Source of the DNA: Verrucomicrobiaceae bacterium
GTDB taxonomy: Bacteria > Pseudomonadota > Gammaproteobacteria > Pseudomonadales > CAMLJR01
Reading direction: 5' to 3'
DNA length: 64,000 nt
NCBI GenBank assembly: GCA_028293825.1
Contig: JAQGNY010000014.1
Location: 1 to 64,000 of the forward strand
Numbering within the stretch: position 1 is the stretch's first letter; each line of letters starts with the position of its first letter. The notes under the pieces were generated by a model that saw only the letters and a list, made by a program, of their open reading frames with translations, searched no databases and was not told where the DNA came from. The translations under genes were made by a program, and so were the position numbers. Shown one piece after another: positions 54,148-63,599 of this stretch.

Positions 54148-55674
54148 ATGGCCACCACGATTAATACCTCAACCGCAGCCACTACCGCTGCGACTACCGC
54201 GACCACTGCCAGCACCACCAATACCAGCAGCACTGCCGGCACAATCTCATCGCTCGGCACCGGTTCCGGACTGGATTTATCGGGTCTTTTGACCAAATTG
54301 GTCGATGCGGAGAAAGCCCCGCAGCAACAGATTATCGATCAAAAAACCGCAACCACGAATGCGACCATTTCTGCGCTCGGCACGCTGCAATCGAAGCTGG
54401 CCGCGTTTCAAACCGCGCTCGGCAATCTGAAAGACATCAGCGATTTCAAAACTAAAACCGCGACGTCGAGCGATACCACTTTATTTAAAGCCACCGCGGT
54501 ATCCACAGCGGATGTCGGCAGTTACAACATCAACGTGCTCACCGTGGCACAAGCCAATAAAGTGGCTTCGGGAAGTTTTTCCGATCAAGCCACCACGGTC
54601 GGCACCGGCAAGCTCACTATTGGCGTCGGTGCAGCCAGCTTTAATGTTGATATCACCGCAGGCGTTAACGATACCGTCGCAGGAATTCGCGATGCGATTA
54701 ACGATGCCACCGGCAATACCGGCGTTAAAGCCAGCTTATTGACCGTGAGCAACGGCACCGGCGGCACTGCGGTGAAATTAGTGCTGACGTCGAACAATAC
54801 GGGCACGGCCAGTCAAATTTCGGTAAGCGCCACCGATAGCGACGGCAACAACACCGATGCCGCCGGTCTGTCGCAGTTGTATTACTCGAAAGCCGACACC
54901 ACCAACAGCCGGCTTAGCGAAGTTAACGCCGCGCAAGATGCATCGATCACCGTCGATGGCTTTCCCGCTACCAGCAGCACCAACACGTTTTCGACCGTGA
55001 TTCCCGGCGTCACTATCACCGCATTAAAAGGCGCGACCGATCCACTCAATCCGCCTGCCGCATCGCAGTTAACGATCGATACCGACACCAGCGGCGCCGC
55101 CAAATCGATTCAGGATTTCGTCACAGCCTATAATGACTTGGCCAGCACGTTTACCTCGCTGGCCGGTTACGACACCACCACTAAAACAGCCGGTCCTTTA
55201 TTTGGCGATAGCAGCGTTTCGCTGATTCAATCGCGCATTCGCCAGGCTCTAACATCTCCGGTTAGCGGCGCAGCATCCGATTTAAACAGCCTGTCGCTGA
55301 TCGGCATCACCACCAGCGCCGATGGCACATTAGCTTTCGATAGCACCAAATTTGCGTCTGCGACCGACGGTCGCTTCGCCGATGTCGGCAAACTATTTTC
55401 GGGCACCACTGGCGTCGCCGGTCAGCTCGATAATCTGATCAGCAATTTCACGCAAACCGGCGGCACGCTGAAAGCGCATCAACAAGCGCTCACCGATACG
55501 CTGACGCAATTAGCCGATCAACAAACTAAACTCAACGCGCGCATTCTGGATTTCCAGACCCGCTATCAAGCGCAATTCACCGCGCTCGATACGATCGTGC
55601 AACAATTGAATCAAACCAGCTCATATTTGACCCAGCAATTCGATGCCATCAACAACGTAAATGCTAGTAAGTAA
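54148..55674 (+). CDS. fliD: Flagellar filament cap protein FliD (HAP2)
   Basis: The product has 508 residues. A Thr/Ala-rich N-terminus (about 1-30) leads to ISSLGTGSGLDLSGLLTKLVDAEK, the FliD N-terminal signature. FKATAVSTADVGSYNINVLTVAQANK and TVAGIRDAINDATGNTGVKAS are domain-1 blocks. The C-terminal helices are QQTKLNARILDFQTRYQAQF with LDTIVQQLNQTSSYLTQQFD. It caps the growing filament and folds flagellin. The FliT-like gene follows 85 nt later. Confidence 0.95.
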   Translation: MATTINTSTAATTAATTATTASTTNTSSTAGTISSLGTGSGLDLSGLLTKLVDAEKAPQQQIIDQKTATTNATISALGTLQSKLAAFQTALGNLKDISDFKTKTATSSDTTLFKATAVSTADVGSYNINVLTVAQANKVASGSFSDQATTVGTGKLTIGVGAASFNVDITAGVNDTVAGIRDAINDATGNTGVKASLLTVSNGTGGTAVKLVLTSNNTGTASQISVSATDSDGNNTDAAGLSQLYYSKADTTNSRLSEVNAAQDASITVDGFPATSSTNTFSTVIPGVTITALKGATDPLNPPAASQLTIDTDTSGAAKSIQDFVTAYNDLASTFTSLAGYDTTTKTAGPLFGDSSVSLIQSRIRQALTSPVSGAASDLNSLSLIGITTSADGTLAFDSTKFASATDGRFADVGKLFSGTTGVAGQLDNLISNFTQTGGTLKAHQQALTDTLTQLADQQTKLNARILDFQTRYQAQFTALDTIVQQLNQTSSYLTQQFDAINNVNASK

Positions 55675-55759
55675 TTAATTAACTTCAGCGGTACGGTAAT
55701 TAACGAACACGGCAGTTGCCACTCGATCGAATCGGTTAACAAACAGCTAGGCGCACTCC

Positions 55760-56119
55760 ATGCTAAACGCGACAGACTCAACAGCAAACTACACAGCGAA
55801 CCATTCCATCCAGGACAGCTGGACTGTTATCGAAACGATGACGGCGTCGATGAAAAATTCGGCCGATGGGCAAAACTGGTTCGATGTGGTTGAACGCGCC
55901 GCTGCGCGCCACAGCTTAGTGATGGCGCATTTCGATCAATTTCCGGTGGGACCGGAGAACGCGGAATTCTATCGCGAGCGTCTCGGCACGATGTTAATCG
56001 GCGAACAAGATTTGCAAAATCTGGTTCGCAATGCACGCAAATCATTAATGAGTGAAGGTGCGATGATGACGCATGGTCACCGTGCGGTGGGCGCGTATCT
56101 CGATAGCGCGCGCGGCTAA
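55760..56119 (+). CDS. FliT-like flagellar chaperone candidate
   Basis: The 119-residue all-helical protein lies directly after fliD. The helical pattern is SWTVIETMTASMKNSADGQNWFDVVERAAARHSLV, split by variable residues, then RERLGTMLIGEQDLQNLVRNARKSL. This resembles FliT/FleP-type proteins: a helix, 'W..v.e..arR', then a helix with 'I...d..l..l...ar'. FliT chaperones FliD before export. Similarity is by pattern and position, so the call is tentative. Confidence 0.6.
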   Translation: MLNATDSTANYTANHSIQDSWTVIETMTASMKNSADGQNWFDVVERAAARHSLVMAHFDQFPVGPENAEFYRERLGTMLIGEQDLQNLVRNARKSLMSEGAMMTHGHRAVGAYLDSARG

Positions 56120-56121
56120 AT

Positions 56122-56153
56122 ATTCGGTGAACAGCACACGGCTGTCACCGAAT
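56122..56153. terminator. Hairpin between the FliT-like gene and flgL
   Basis: ATTCGGTG and CACCGAAT pair, with a bulged A and an inner ACAGC/GCTGT stem, giving 13 pairs around ACACG. TGTTT follows on the plus strand. The two genes are convergent, so it may end both messages. Confidence 0.65.
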
Positions 56154-56232
56154 TGTTTAAATAATTGAATTAAGCTGCTGTAGATTGCGAAAAAATACCC
56201 AACAAAACGTCTGCTGAAATACCTTTCTGCAA

Positions 56233-57447
56233 TTACCGAATAAAATCGAACAACGTCAAACTGCTGATTTTCGCGAAGCTCTGCTGTGCCGCTTGCAGCA
56301 CCACATTTTGTTGCGTGAGCTGTGAAATAGCCGACGCATAATCCAAATCGCGCACCTGTGACAACACTTGTTTATTAATCAAACCCACACCGTCTTGCAG
56401 ATCGCTGGTGCTTTGCAAAATATTGAGCCGCGCGCCCACTTTCGCGCGCACGGTGTTGATATTGGTTTCGGCGCTGTCGAGGTTATCTAACGTTTCGGAA
56501 ACTAAATCGGTTAAGCGCTGCTTATCGTCTGGCGAATCACTCAGCGACGTTAAACCTTTTGCCAACTTAGTTAACGTCGTGAAAGTATCCTGCGTCGATG
56601 GCGCGGTTACGGTAAAGGTATCGCCATTGCCTGGCGTGCCGACGATATCGATTTTTGCGCCGTTAAACGTAATCGCTTCACCCGACACATAATTGCCCGT
56701 CGCCACCGCCGCACCGGCGGGAACTGTATCGACTTGATAGGTCGGCGTCGGTCCTGTTGTATTTATCGTTACCGTATAAGGCCCGTGAAAACTCGCGCTG
56801 AATTGCGTGGGATCGGCAATCTGCCCCATCGCTATTGTTGCGTTGCCGGTGTTAGTTGAAGTCGCCGTACCGGGCAGACGCGTCGATGCGACATTCACAA
56901 AAATATCTTTACCACTGTCATTCACTGGTACGTACGTGCTCGACGAAACTTGCACCGAACGCTGACCTGCATCGCCCTGATACGAGTAACCAGTAGCGCT
57001 TTGAATAAACGGCGCCTGCTGTCCTTGAAAACCCGCAAAAATATATTCGCCGTTGGAATTGCGCGAGTTGGCAATGCCGGCCAACTCATCGAGACGCGAC
57101 GATAATTCCGCAGCAAGTGCTTGCCGATCGCTTGCAGTCAATACACCGCTCCCTGCATTCACTGCCAATTCACGCACGCGCGTTAATACGGTACTGACAT
57201 CCGCTAACGAGCTGTCTTCGAGCGTGAGGTTATTGGTCGCGCCGGTAATATTTTTTTTGTACTGATCGATATTCGCCTGCGTCTGATCGAGTTGCAAAAT
57301 TTGTGCGGCAGCGGCCGGATCATCCGACGGCACCGTTACGCGCAAACCGGAAGATAATTGCGCCTGCGTTTTGCTGACGGCAACCTGCCCGTTCAATATG
57401 CCGCGCAACCCTTGCGAGAAAATCTGACTCAGCGAAATGCGGTCCAT
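56233..57447 (-). CDS. flgL: Hook-filament junction protein FlgL (HAP3)
   Basis: The product has 404 residues. The flagellin-like N-terminus is RISLSQIFSQGLRGILNGQ with TQAQLSSGLRVTVPSDDPAAAAQI. The FlgL block NRNSNGEYIFAGFQGQQAPF corresponds to NSRNSNGEYIFAGFQ here. The C-terminus, LDYASAISQLTQQNVVLQAAQQS, is typical. It joins FlgK to the filament. It lies downstream of flgK on the same strand with about 190 nt between. Confidence 0.94.
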   Translation of the reverse strand: MDRISLSQIFSQGLRGILNGQVAVSKTQAQLSSGLRVTVPSDDPAAAAQILQLDQTQANIDQYKKNITGATNNLTLEDSSLADVSTVLTRVRELAVNAGSGVLTASDRQALAAELSSRLDELAGIANSRNSNGEYIFAGFQGQQAPFIQSATGYSYQGDAGQRSVQVSSSTYVPVNDSGKDIFVNVASTRLPGTATSTNTGNATIAMGQIADPTQFSASFHGPYTVTINTTGPTPTYQVDTVPAGAAVATGNYVSGEAITFNGAKIDIVGTPGNGDTFTVTAPSTQDTFTTLTKLAKGLTSLSDSPDDKQRLTDLVSETLDNLDSAETNINTVRAKVGARLNILQSTSDLQDGVGLINKQVLSQVRDLDYASAISQLTQQNVVLQAAQQSFAKISSLTLFDFIR

Positions 57448-57638
57448 AATAATTACCTGTTAATTCAATGCAGCCGATTCTTTGCTGCTAAAAAACTCTT
57501 GCGTCTAACACGCCGTCGCTTTAACACTCTGTTGCTTTTAACACTTTGCTGTTTTTAACACCCTGCTGCTTTTAATAAGCAGCTACGCCTATCAAGTAGA
57601 TCTAAAATCTTGCCGATAATTCAGCAATAAAATTAAAT

Positions 57639-59657
57639 CTACTGGAACGCACCCAACAAGGTTGTAAACAGCGTACGCGCAATTGAAATCACTTGCGCGG
57701 ATGCCGAATACGCTTGTTGAAACTTAATTAAATTAGCCGCCTCTTCATCGAGGTTAACGGCGGATACTGAGTCGCGATTGCTCTGCGCCTGTGTCAATAA
57801 CGTATTAGCCGCATCGCGATTATTCTTCAGCGATGCAGTGGTGGCGCCGATATCGGAAACCATTTTTCCGTACGCATCGGACATCGTCAGACCACCAACC
57901 GCTTTCGACAAATTCAAATTCGCCAACGCGAGCGCATTGCGGTTATCGGAAGTGCCGCTGGTATTCGCCGCAATCGAAAATTGATCGCCGGTAGCCGGAT
58001 TTCCCGACAGCGTAAATTGATACGAAGGCACACCGCTGGCATTGTTAATTTGCACCACATTATTTTGACCGGTGGTGAACGTTCCCGTTAACGCGGGTAC
58101 AAATGCGGCCGGGGCAGCGGGATTCGTATTGTTTAAAACCTGATATGTCGTCGCTGAGGTAAATCGCACCAGTAACGGCGTGGTCAATGGATTGGCAACA
58201 GCCAGCGTCGTCCCCGCTGTGGCCGCTTGATACTGCGGCACCATGACACCTTGCGAAATGGCACCACCACCGGTATTCGCTAAATTCGCATCGGTGCGAA
58301 CCGGCTGGGCCAGTGCCAATTGTTTCGGGTCTTGCAAAGACACCGCAATATTTTGCGCGCCGAGTCGTGTCGGCTGAATCGCAAACGTATCGCCGGCAGC
58401 GAAACTTGGTGTCGCGCTAATTTGAACTTGAAAACCATCGGTGGCACCGGACGCCGGAATTGTTGTTTGCCCAGCTGTCAGCGTGCCGCTGTTGACGACG
58501 GTGCTGTCGCTGATGCGTGTCAGCGTATAAGCAGTGGCGCTGGTGAAACTCAATTTATAATCGCTGGTGGTCAACGCCGAAGCATTACTGATAAATACAC
58601 TCGGCTGCTCGGTGCCGGTATTGGTACTGGCGCGCAACGCACGCGATGTCATCGACGCCGGCGAATTAATATCGGTGAATAAATTAGTGCCGGCATTGCC
58701 GTTTAAATCGACACCTAATTTATGTTGCGTGTTCACAGCATCGGAAAACGTAATTGCAATTTGACCCAGTGAATTAAACGCATTATTCAACGTGCCGTTT
58801 TGAAATTTCACCAAACCGCCCAACGTGCCGCCGGTGGTGTATTGCGTTACATCGACCGCCGCGCCATTGCCGCCCGACTGCAAGGTAATGACTTGTTGCG
58901 AAGGATCGGTAGTCGATGTTCTCGTGCCCATCGTGCTGGCGCGATTACCGATAACCAACGGCTGACCGTTGCCCATAAATACGTTAACCATGCCGTCCGA
59001 TTGCGGCACGACATTCACGCCGACAATTTCCGATAATTGCCGCACTAATTCTTCGCGCTGATCGAGCAGCGAATTCGGTTGCGCGCCGGTACCGCCGCTT
59101 TGATTGACAATATCCTGGTTTATTTTCGCGATCGATTGCGCCAGTGTGGTCGCTTGCGAAGTCTGCGCGCTGAACTGTTGATTGACCGATTGGCTCAGCG
59201 ATTGCAGCCGTTCATTCAATGTGCTGAAACGCTGCGCCAGACTGCCGGCGTCGCTCAATACCACCTGGCGTACCGGCACCGAGGTAGGATCTTGCGAAGC
59301 CTGTTGTACATCGGAAAAAAATTGTTGCAGCGATGGCGACAGACCCGTCGACTGATCGGCGAGCAATGAATCGAGTTGGCTGATTTGCGTGGTGTATGAA
59401 TCGAGCTCATTAAATGTTGCGGTGTCGGAACGCAACTGGCCAATATAAAATTGATCGACCACGCGTTGCACGCTGGCAACTTTAACGCCCGAGCCAATAT
59501 AACCGGCGCCGTTGTATTGCGCGGGCTGCGGCGTGAGTTCAACGCGCTGACGCGAATAGCCCGCCGTGTTGGCGTTACTGATGTTATTACCGGTGGTGGA
59601 AATCGCCGACTGACTGGCCGATAACCCAGAGACCCCGATACCTAATAAATCAGCCAT
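57639..59657 (-). CDS. flgK: Hook-filament junction protein FlgK (HAP1)
   Basis: The product has 672 residues. The N-terminus, LLGIGVSGLSASQSAISTTG, is followed by NNISNANTAGYSRQRVEL, the rod/hook/FlgK signature. The C-terminus is SVSAVNLDEEAANLIKFQQAYSASAQVISIARTLF, split by position, another family hallmark. The middle is long, variable, and rich in Thr, Ala and Asn. It begins 12 nt after flgJ. It forms the first junction ring at the hook tip. Confidence 0.95.
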   Translation of the reverse strand: MADLLGIGVSGLSASQSAISTTGNNISNANTAGYSRQRVELTPQPAQYNGAGYIGSGVKVASVQRVVDQFYIGQLRSDTATFNELDSYTTQISQLDSLLADQSTGLSPSLQQFFSDVQQASQDPTSVPVRQVVLSDAGSLAQRFSTLNERLQSLSQSVNQQFSAQTSQATTLAQSIAKINQDIVNQSGGTGAQPNSLLDQREELVRQLSEIVGVNVVPQSDGMVNVFMGNGQPLVIGNRASTMGTRTSTTDPSQQVITLQSGGNGAAVDVTQYTTGGTLGGLVKFQNGTLNNAFNSLGQIAITFSDAVNTQHKLGVDLNGNAGTNLFTDINSPASMTSRALRASTNTGTEQPSVFISNASALTTSDYKLSFTSATAYTLTRISDSTVVNSGTLTAGQTTIPASGATDGFQVQISATPSFAAGDTFAIQPTRLGAQNIAVSLQDPKQLALAQPVRTDANLANTGGGAISQGVMVPQYQAATAGTTLAVANPLTTPLLVRFTSATTYQVLNNTNPAAPAAFVPALTGTFTTGQNNVVQINNASGVPSYQFTLSGNPATGDQFSIAANTSGTSDNRNALALANLNLSKAVGGLTMSDAYGKMVSDIGATTASLKNNRDAANTLLTQAQSNRDSVSAVNLDEEAANLIKFQQAYSASAQVISIARTLFTTLLGAFQ

Positions 59658-59669
59658 GTCGTTTCACCC

Positions 59670-60701
59670 TTAACGCGCGCTGCTGCCGGATATATGTTCG
59701 CTATCCAGCACCGCGATAACTTTCTGCGCGTATTGCGGATCGGTCGCGTAACCCGACTGTGCTAACGCTTTGATATAGGCGCGCGGATCGTCGGCGCAAT
59801 CCATCGCTTGCTTATACCGCGGATTTTCGCCAATCAATTTTGCGTAATCGGCAAAGCTTGCTTCCGGCGAATCGTAGGCGCGGAATTTTGCATACTCGCG
59901 CACCGCGACGCCGTTTTGATATTCGATGGTTGGCACTGTTACCACAGCGCCGTGCCAATTTTCATCGGCTTTAATATTGAAAAAATTAAAACTCGACGAA
60001 CCATCCGGGCATTGCAAAACTTTTTGCCCCCAACCGGTCTCAAGTGCGGACTGAGATAATAATGCCTTGCTATCGACACCGAGCTGCTGCGCTACACGCT
60101 CTGCGGCGGGACGTAATTTTTCGACAAAATTTTGCGGCGTGCCGTCGAGTGGTGTGGCATTGACCGCTTCAGTATTGGCGTTATCGTCTTGACCGCTTTT
60201 CGATTCGTTGAACAAACGATAAATAGCTTCCTGTATCGCGGCACTGGGAAATTTTCCGGCGGTGCCTGACGCTGACGCAATCGCAGCCGTGCTGTGTTCG
60301 ATATCGCTGACATTGTGATCGGCATCGGCCGCAGGTTTCGCGGCGGAATTATCAAAGCGACTTTGCAACTGACGAATCATCGCCGTTGCAATACCCATCC
60401 CTTTGCCTTTGCTTAAACTCAATGTCAGTTGGTTATCGAACATATCCTGATAAAACTTTTCTTCGGAACTCGAGGTGATATCGCCGTCAGAAAAAACCGA
60501 ATTAGCCTCGCGCATACTTTTCATCATCATCTGCATCATCATCGATTCGAATTGATGCGCAATATTTTCCAGCGCCGCGTGCTTGTCGGTTTTTCCAAGC
60601 GCGGTAATTTTCTGCAGGCCGCTCAGGTCGTTGTAGACCTGGGCCTGATCGACGCTGGCGGTGCCAGCGGCGCCAGTTATAGCTGTTGATATATCGATCA
60701 C
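59670..60701 (-). CDS. flgJ: Flagellar rod assembly protein / peptidoglycan hydrolase FlgJ
   Basis: The product has 343 residues. The N-terminal rod-binding domain is AHQFESMMMQMMMKSMREAN with YQDMFDNQLTLSLSKGKGMG. The C-terminal glucosaminidase domain has LLSQSALETGWGQKVLQ, with the catalytic Glu in ETGWG, and FNFFNIKADENWHG. Both domains are present, so this is the two-domain gammaproteobacterial type. It opens the wall for the rod. It lies between flgI and flgK. Confidence 0.95.
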   Translation of the reverse strand: MIDISTAITGAAGTASVDQAQVYNDLSGLQKITALGKTDKHAALENIAHQFESMMMQMMMKSMREANSVFSDGDITSSSEEKFYQDMFDNQLTLSLSKGKGMGIATAMIRQLQSRFDNSAAKPAADADHNVSDIEHSTAAIASASGTAGKFPSAAIQEAIYRLFNESKSGQDDNANTEAVNATPLDGTPQNFVEKLRPAAERVAQQLGVDSKALLSQSALETGWGQKVLQCPDGSSSFNFFNIKADENWHGAVVTVPTIEYQNGVAVREYAKFRAYDSPEASFADYAKLIGENPRYKQAMDCADDPRAYIKALAQSGYATDPQYAQKVIAVLDSEHISGSSAR

Positions 60702-60741
60702 TACGCTATCACTCGTGTCGTTTCATGCTTCGTACATCGCA

Positions 60742-61866
60742 TTAAATGACGATCAATTCGGCATTTAATGCGCCGGCTTCTTTCAACGCTTCGATAATCG
60801 CCATTAAATCGCCCGGTGCCGCGCCCACCTGATTTACCGCGCGTACGATTTCTTCGAGCGTGGTCGATTTATGCAATTCGAACATGCGGTTGTTTTCTTC
60901 TTTCGCAGTGACATTCGATTGCGGCGTCACTACGGTTTGTCCACCGGCTAGTGCATTGGGCTGACTGACGCGCACATTTTCGGAAACGGTCACGGTGAGA
61001 CTGCCGTGCGTGACTGCAACCGGACTGACAGTGACGTGATTGCCAACGACGATGGTGCCGGTGCGCGAATTAATAATGACGCGCGCGGGCGCTTCACCAA
61101 CCGCAATCTGCATATTTTCCAGCACCGAAACATACGACACACGCTGATCGGTATTTTCCGGCGCGGTGACATGAATCGACATCGCGTCGATGGCATTCGC
61201 CACCCCCGGTCCCATTTTGTCGTTAATAGTTTCGGCCACTTGTTGCGCGGTGGTGAAATCGGAACGCTTCAAATTAAACGTCAAACCGTTGCTTTGCGCG
61301 AAACCGTTCGGCACTTCGCGCTCGACAATCGCGCCGCTCGGAATGCGACCGGCGCTCGGAATATTCACGGTAACTTTTGAACCGTCCGATCCTTCCACAC
61401 CGAAACCGCCGACGACTAATTCGCCCTGCGCCAAGGCATACACTTGTCCGTCCGCGCCTTTTAAGGCGGTCAATAACAAACTGCCGCCGCGCAAACTTTT
61501 CGCATTACCGACTGAAGACACAGTGATGTCGATGGTTTGACCAGGTTTAATAAACGGCGGCAAATTTGCGTGAATACTTACCGCCGCGACATTTTTTAAT
61601 TGGAAGTTGGTACCGACTGGAATGACGATGCCAAATTGCTTCAGCATGTTGCTAAACGATTGTGACGTGAACGGTGTCTGCGTGGTTTGATCACCGGTGC
61701 CGTTGAGACCGACCACCAAACCGTAGCCGACTAAAGGATTCGAACGCACGCCCGCGAGCGTGGCAATATCTTTCAGGCGGTCGGCGTGCGCGTTAAATCC
61801 CGCGCACAGCAAAGCGAAAATGGCGAGCATGCGCACAAAAGAGTTTTTCGAAAATTGCCGCAACAT
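60742..61866 (-). CDS. flgI: Flagellar P-ring protein FlgI
   Basis: The product has 374 residues. I use the ATG at 61866 (AGG eight bases upstream); a TTG at 61899 adds 11 residues. A signal peptide (about 10-28, ending FNAHA) is followed by [33 protein letters not shown], split by position, and [20 protein letters not shown]. The C-terminus ends [13 protein letters not shown]. It forms the periplasmic ring around the rod. Confidence 0.95.
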   Translation of the reverse strand: MLRQFSKNSFVRMLAIFALLCAGFNAHADRLKDIATLAGVRSNPLVGYGLVVGLNGTGDQTTQTPFTSQSFSNMLKQFGIVIPVGTNFQLKNVAAVSIHANLPPFIKPGQTIDITVSSVGNAKSLRGGSLLLTALKGADGQVYALAQGELVVGGFGVEGSDGSKVTVNIPSAGRIPSGAIVEREVPNGFAQSNGLTFNLKRSDFTTAQQVAETINDKMGPGVANAIDAMSIHVTAPENTDQRVSYVSVLENMQIAVGEAPARVIINSRTGTIVVGNHVTVSPVAVTHGSLTVTVSENVRVSQPNALAGGQTVVTPQSNVTAKEENNRMFELHKSTTLEEIVRAVNQVGAAPGDLMAIIEALKEAGALNAELIVI

Positions 61867-61959
61867 ATTTGCTACCTGCTTTTTGCCGTTTACTTTCAAG
61901 AGTTACTTTTTAGTCACTAAAATATTTTTACTTACACAATCAAACACAAACGGCCGCTG

Positions 61960-62661
61960 TTAGAACGGCCACCACTCGGAACCAAAAAATCGCGACGCCC
62001 AACCCTGCCGATTCGACTGCGCCAATTCGCCGCTGCCGCTATAAGTGATGCGTACGTCGGCCACTTTGGTCGACGCAATGGTGTTGTCCGGCAGCACGTC
62101 TTCGGGACGCACATAACCGCGAATCCGAATAAATTCTTCGCCGCGATTTAATGTCATCCATTTTTCACCGCGCACCTCGAGCAATCCGTTAGGTAAAACA
62201 TCGGACACCATGACGGTGATGGTGCCTTGCAATTTGTTGCTCTGATCGGCAGTCGCCGCGCCGGAAAAATCGCGCGTGGGATTAATCGCTGTGGTCATAT
62301 TCACGCCGCCGATTTTTGGCTGCGCGCCGAGTACGACGCCGGCATCGAGATTAACTTTGTCGTCTTTTTTGATCGCGCTATCGGCTTTCTTGCTGGACGT
62401 TGTGCTTTCCGCCAACGAGATGGTGATGACGTCGCCAATGCGGCGTGCGCGTTTATCTTCAAACAATGACAACCCACCGCCGGCTTGATAAATACCGCCT
62501 TGATTCGGCGGTGGCGGCATCATCGCGGGCGCAGATACCGGCGCATACGCAGGATCGCCCGGCTTCGGCTCGGGGCCGATCGTGCAGGCCGTTAACGCCG
62601 ACGCGATGCTGGCAATTAATGCCAGGTGGTGAATCATTCGTTGCTTAATCATTTCAAGCAC
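61960..62661 (-). CDS. flgH: Flagellar L-ring lipoprotein FlgH
   Basis: The 233-residue product starts with GTG at 62661 or ATG at 62652. The lipobox is LTAC. QAGGGLSLFEDKRARRIGDVITI, split by position, with ESTTSSKKADSAIKKD are the FlgH signature. The region near the C-terminus contains GEKWMTLNRGEEFIRIRG with VRPEDV. It forms the outer-membrane ring. It begins 3 nt after the flgG stop. Confidence 0.94.
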   Translation of the reverse strand: MLEMIKQRMIHHLALIASIASALTACTIGPEPKPGDPAYAPVSAPAMMPPPPNQGGIYQAGGGLSLFEDKRARRIGDVITISLAESTTSSKKADSAIKKDDKVNLDAGVVLGAQPKIGGVNMTTAINPTRDFSGAATADQSNKLQGTITVMVSDVLPNGLLEVRGEKWMTLNRGEEFIRIRGYVRPEDVLPDNTIASTKVADVRITYSGSGELAQSNRQGWASRFFGSEWWPF

Positions 62662-62664
62662 CCG

Positions 62665-63450
62665 CTATAAATTCTGCGTGATGAATTGCAGCATTTGATC
62701 GGCTGTGGAAATCACTTTCGAGTTCATTTCGTAGGTGCGCTGCGTGGTGATCATGTTCACCATTTCTTCAACGACATCCACGTTCGATGCTTCGAGCGTG
62801 CTCTGCTCGACGCTGCCGAAACCGGTGTTGGCCGGCTGACCTTGTTGCGGCGAACCACTGGCAGATGTTTCTAAAAATAGGTTGGAACCGATCGCCTGCA
62901 AACCGGTGGGGTTAATAAAATCCGCCAGCTGAATTTGTCCGACTTGTTGCGACGCCGCTTGTCCGGCAATTTGCACTTCGACGATACCGTCCTTGCTGAT
63001 CGTGACGGTCTGCGCATCCTGCGGCAGCGAAATCGTCGGCTGCAATTGCAAGCCGCCCGAGGTGACGATTTCACCGTTCGAGTTCACTTGGAATTGGCCG
63101 TTACGGGTATACGACGTGGAGCCGTCTGGCATCAGAATTTGGAAAAAACCGCGGCCGTTGATCGCCATATCGAGTGGCTTTTGCGTGATTTCCAAACTGC
63201 CTTCGGTGAATTGCTTGGTAGTGCCGACCACGCGCACACCGGTACCCAACTGCATGCCGGACGGCAATTGCGTGTTCTGCGAAGACGATGCACCGGGCTG
63301 GGCGCGGATTTGATACAGCAGATCTTCGAACTGCGCATCGTCGCGTTTGAAACCCACGGTCGCCGCGTTGGCCAAGTTGTTCGAGATGGTGGTGAGGCGT
63401 GTGTTCTGTGCGCTCAAACCGGTTTTACTGACCCATAAAGCCTGCATCAT
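62665..63450 (-). CDS. flgG: Flagellar distal rod protein FlgG
   Basis: The product has 261 residues. MQALWVSKTGLSAQNTRLTT with ISNNLANAATVGFKRDDAQF at the N-terminus, LDMAINGRGFFQI in the middle, and NVDVVEEMVNMITTQRTYEMN at the C-terminus are the FlgG family blocks. The length is normal. The 149-bp gap to flgF holds no visible gene; a sigma-54 promoter was looked for there and not found. Confidence 0.96.
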   Translation of the reverse strand: MMQALWVSKTGLSAQNTRLTTISNNLANAATVGFKRDDAQFEDLLYQIRAQPGASSSQNTQLPSGMQLGTGVRVVGTTKQFTEGSLEITQKPLDMAINGRGFFQILMPDGSTSYTRNGQFQVNSNGEIVTSGGLQLQPTISLPQDAQTVTISKDGIVEVQIAGQAASQQVGQIQLADFINPTGLQAIGSNLFLETSASGSPQQGQPANTGFGSVEQSTLEASNVDVVEEMVNMITTQRTYEMNSKVISTADQMLQFITQNL

Positions 63451-63599
63451 GACCGTGATTCCTCTGTGTCTACAATTCGGACTTCAACAGTCCGCGATCA
63501 AATTTCTGTTTGCGCTTGCTGCTCGCGAGCCGCCAATTTCTAACTAACTGTTCTGTTACTAACCGTTGCGAAAACCCGTTACGAGACCTGCAGTGCCCT

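Noticed and set aside
57590-57619. GCCGATAA on the plus strand, resembling a sigma-28 -10 element
   Set aside because: The -35 position reads CAAG rather than TAAA and it would transcribe antisense into flgK.
63451-63599. GGCAC on the minus strand between flgF and flgG as a sigma-54 -24 element
   Set aside because: The -12 position lacks the TTGC element at correct spacing.
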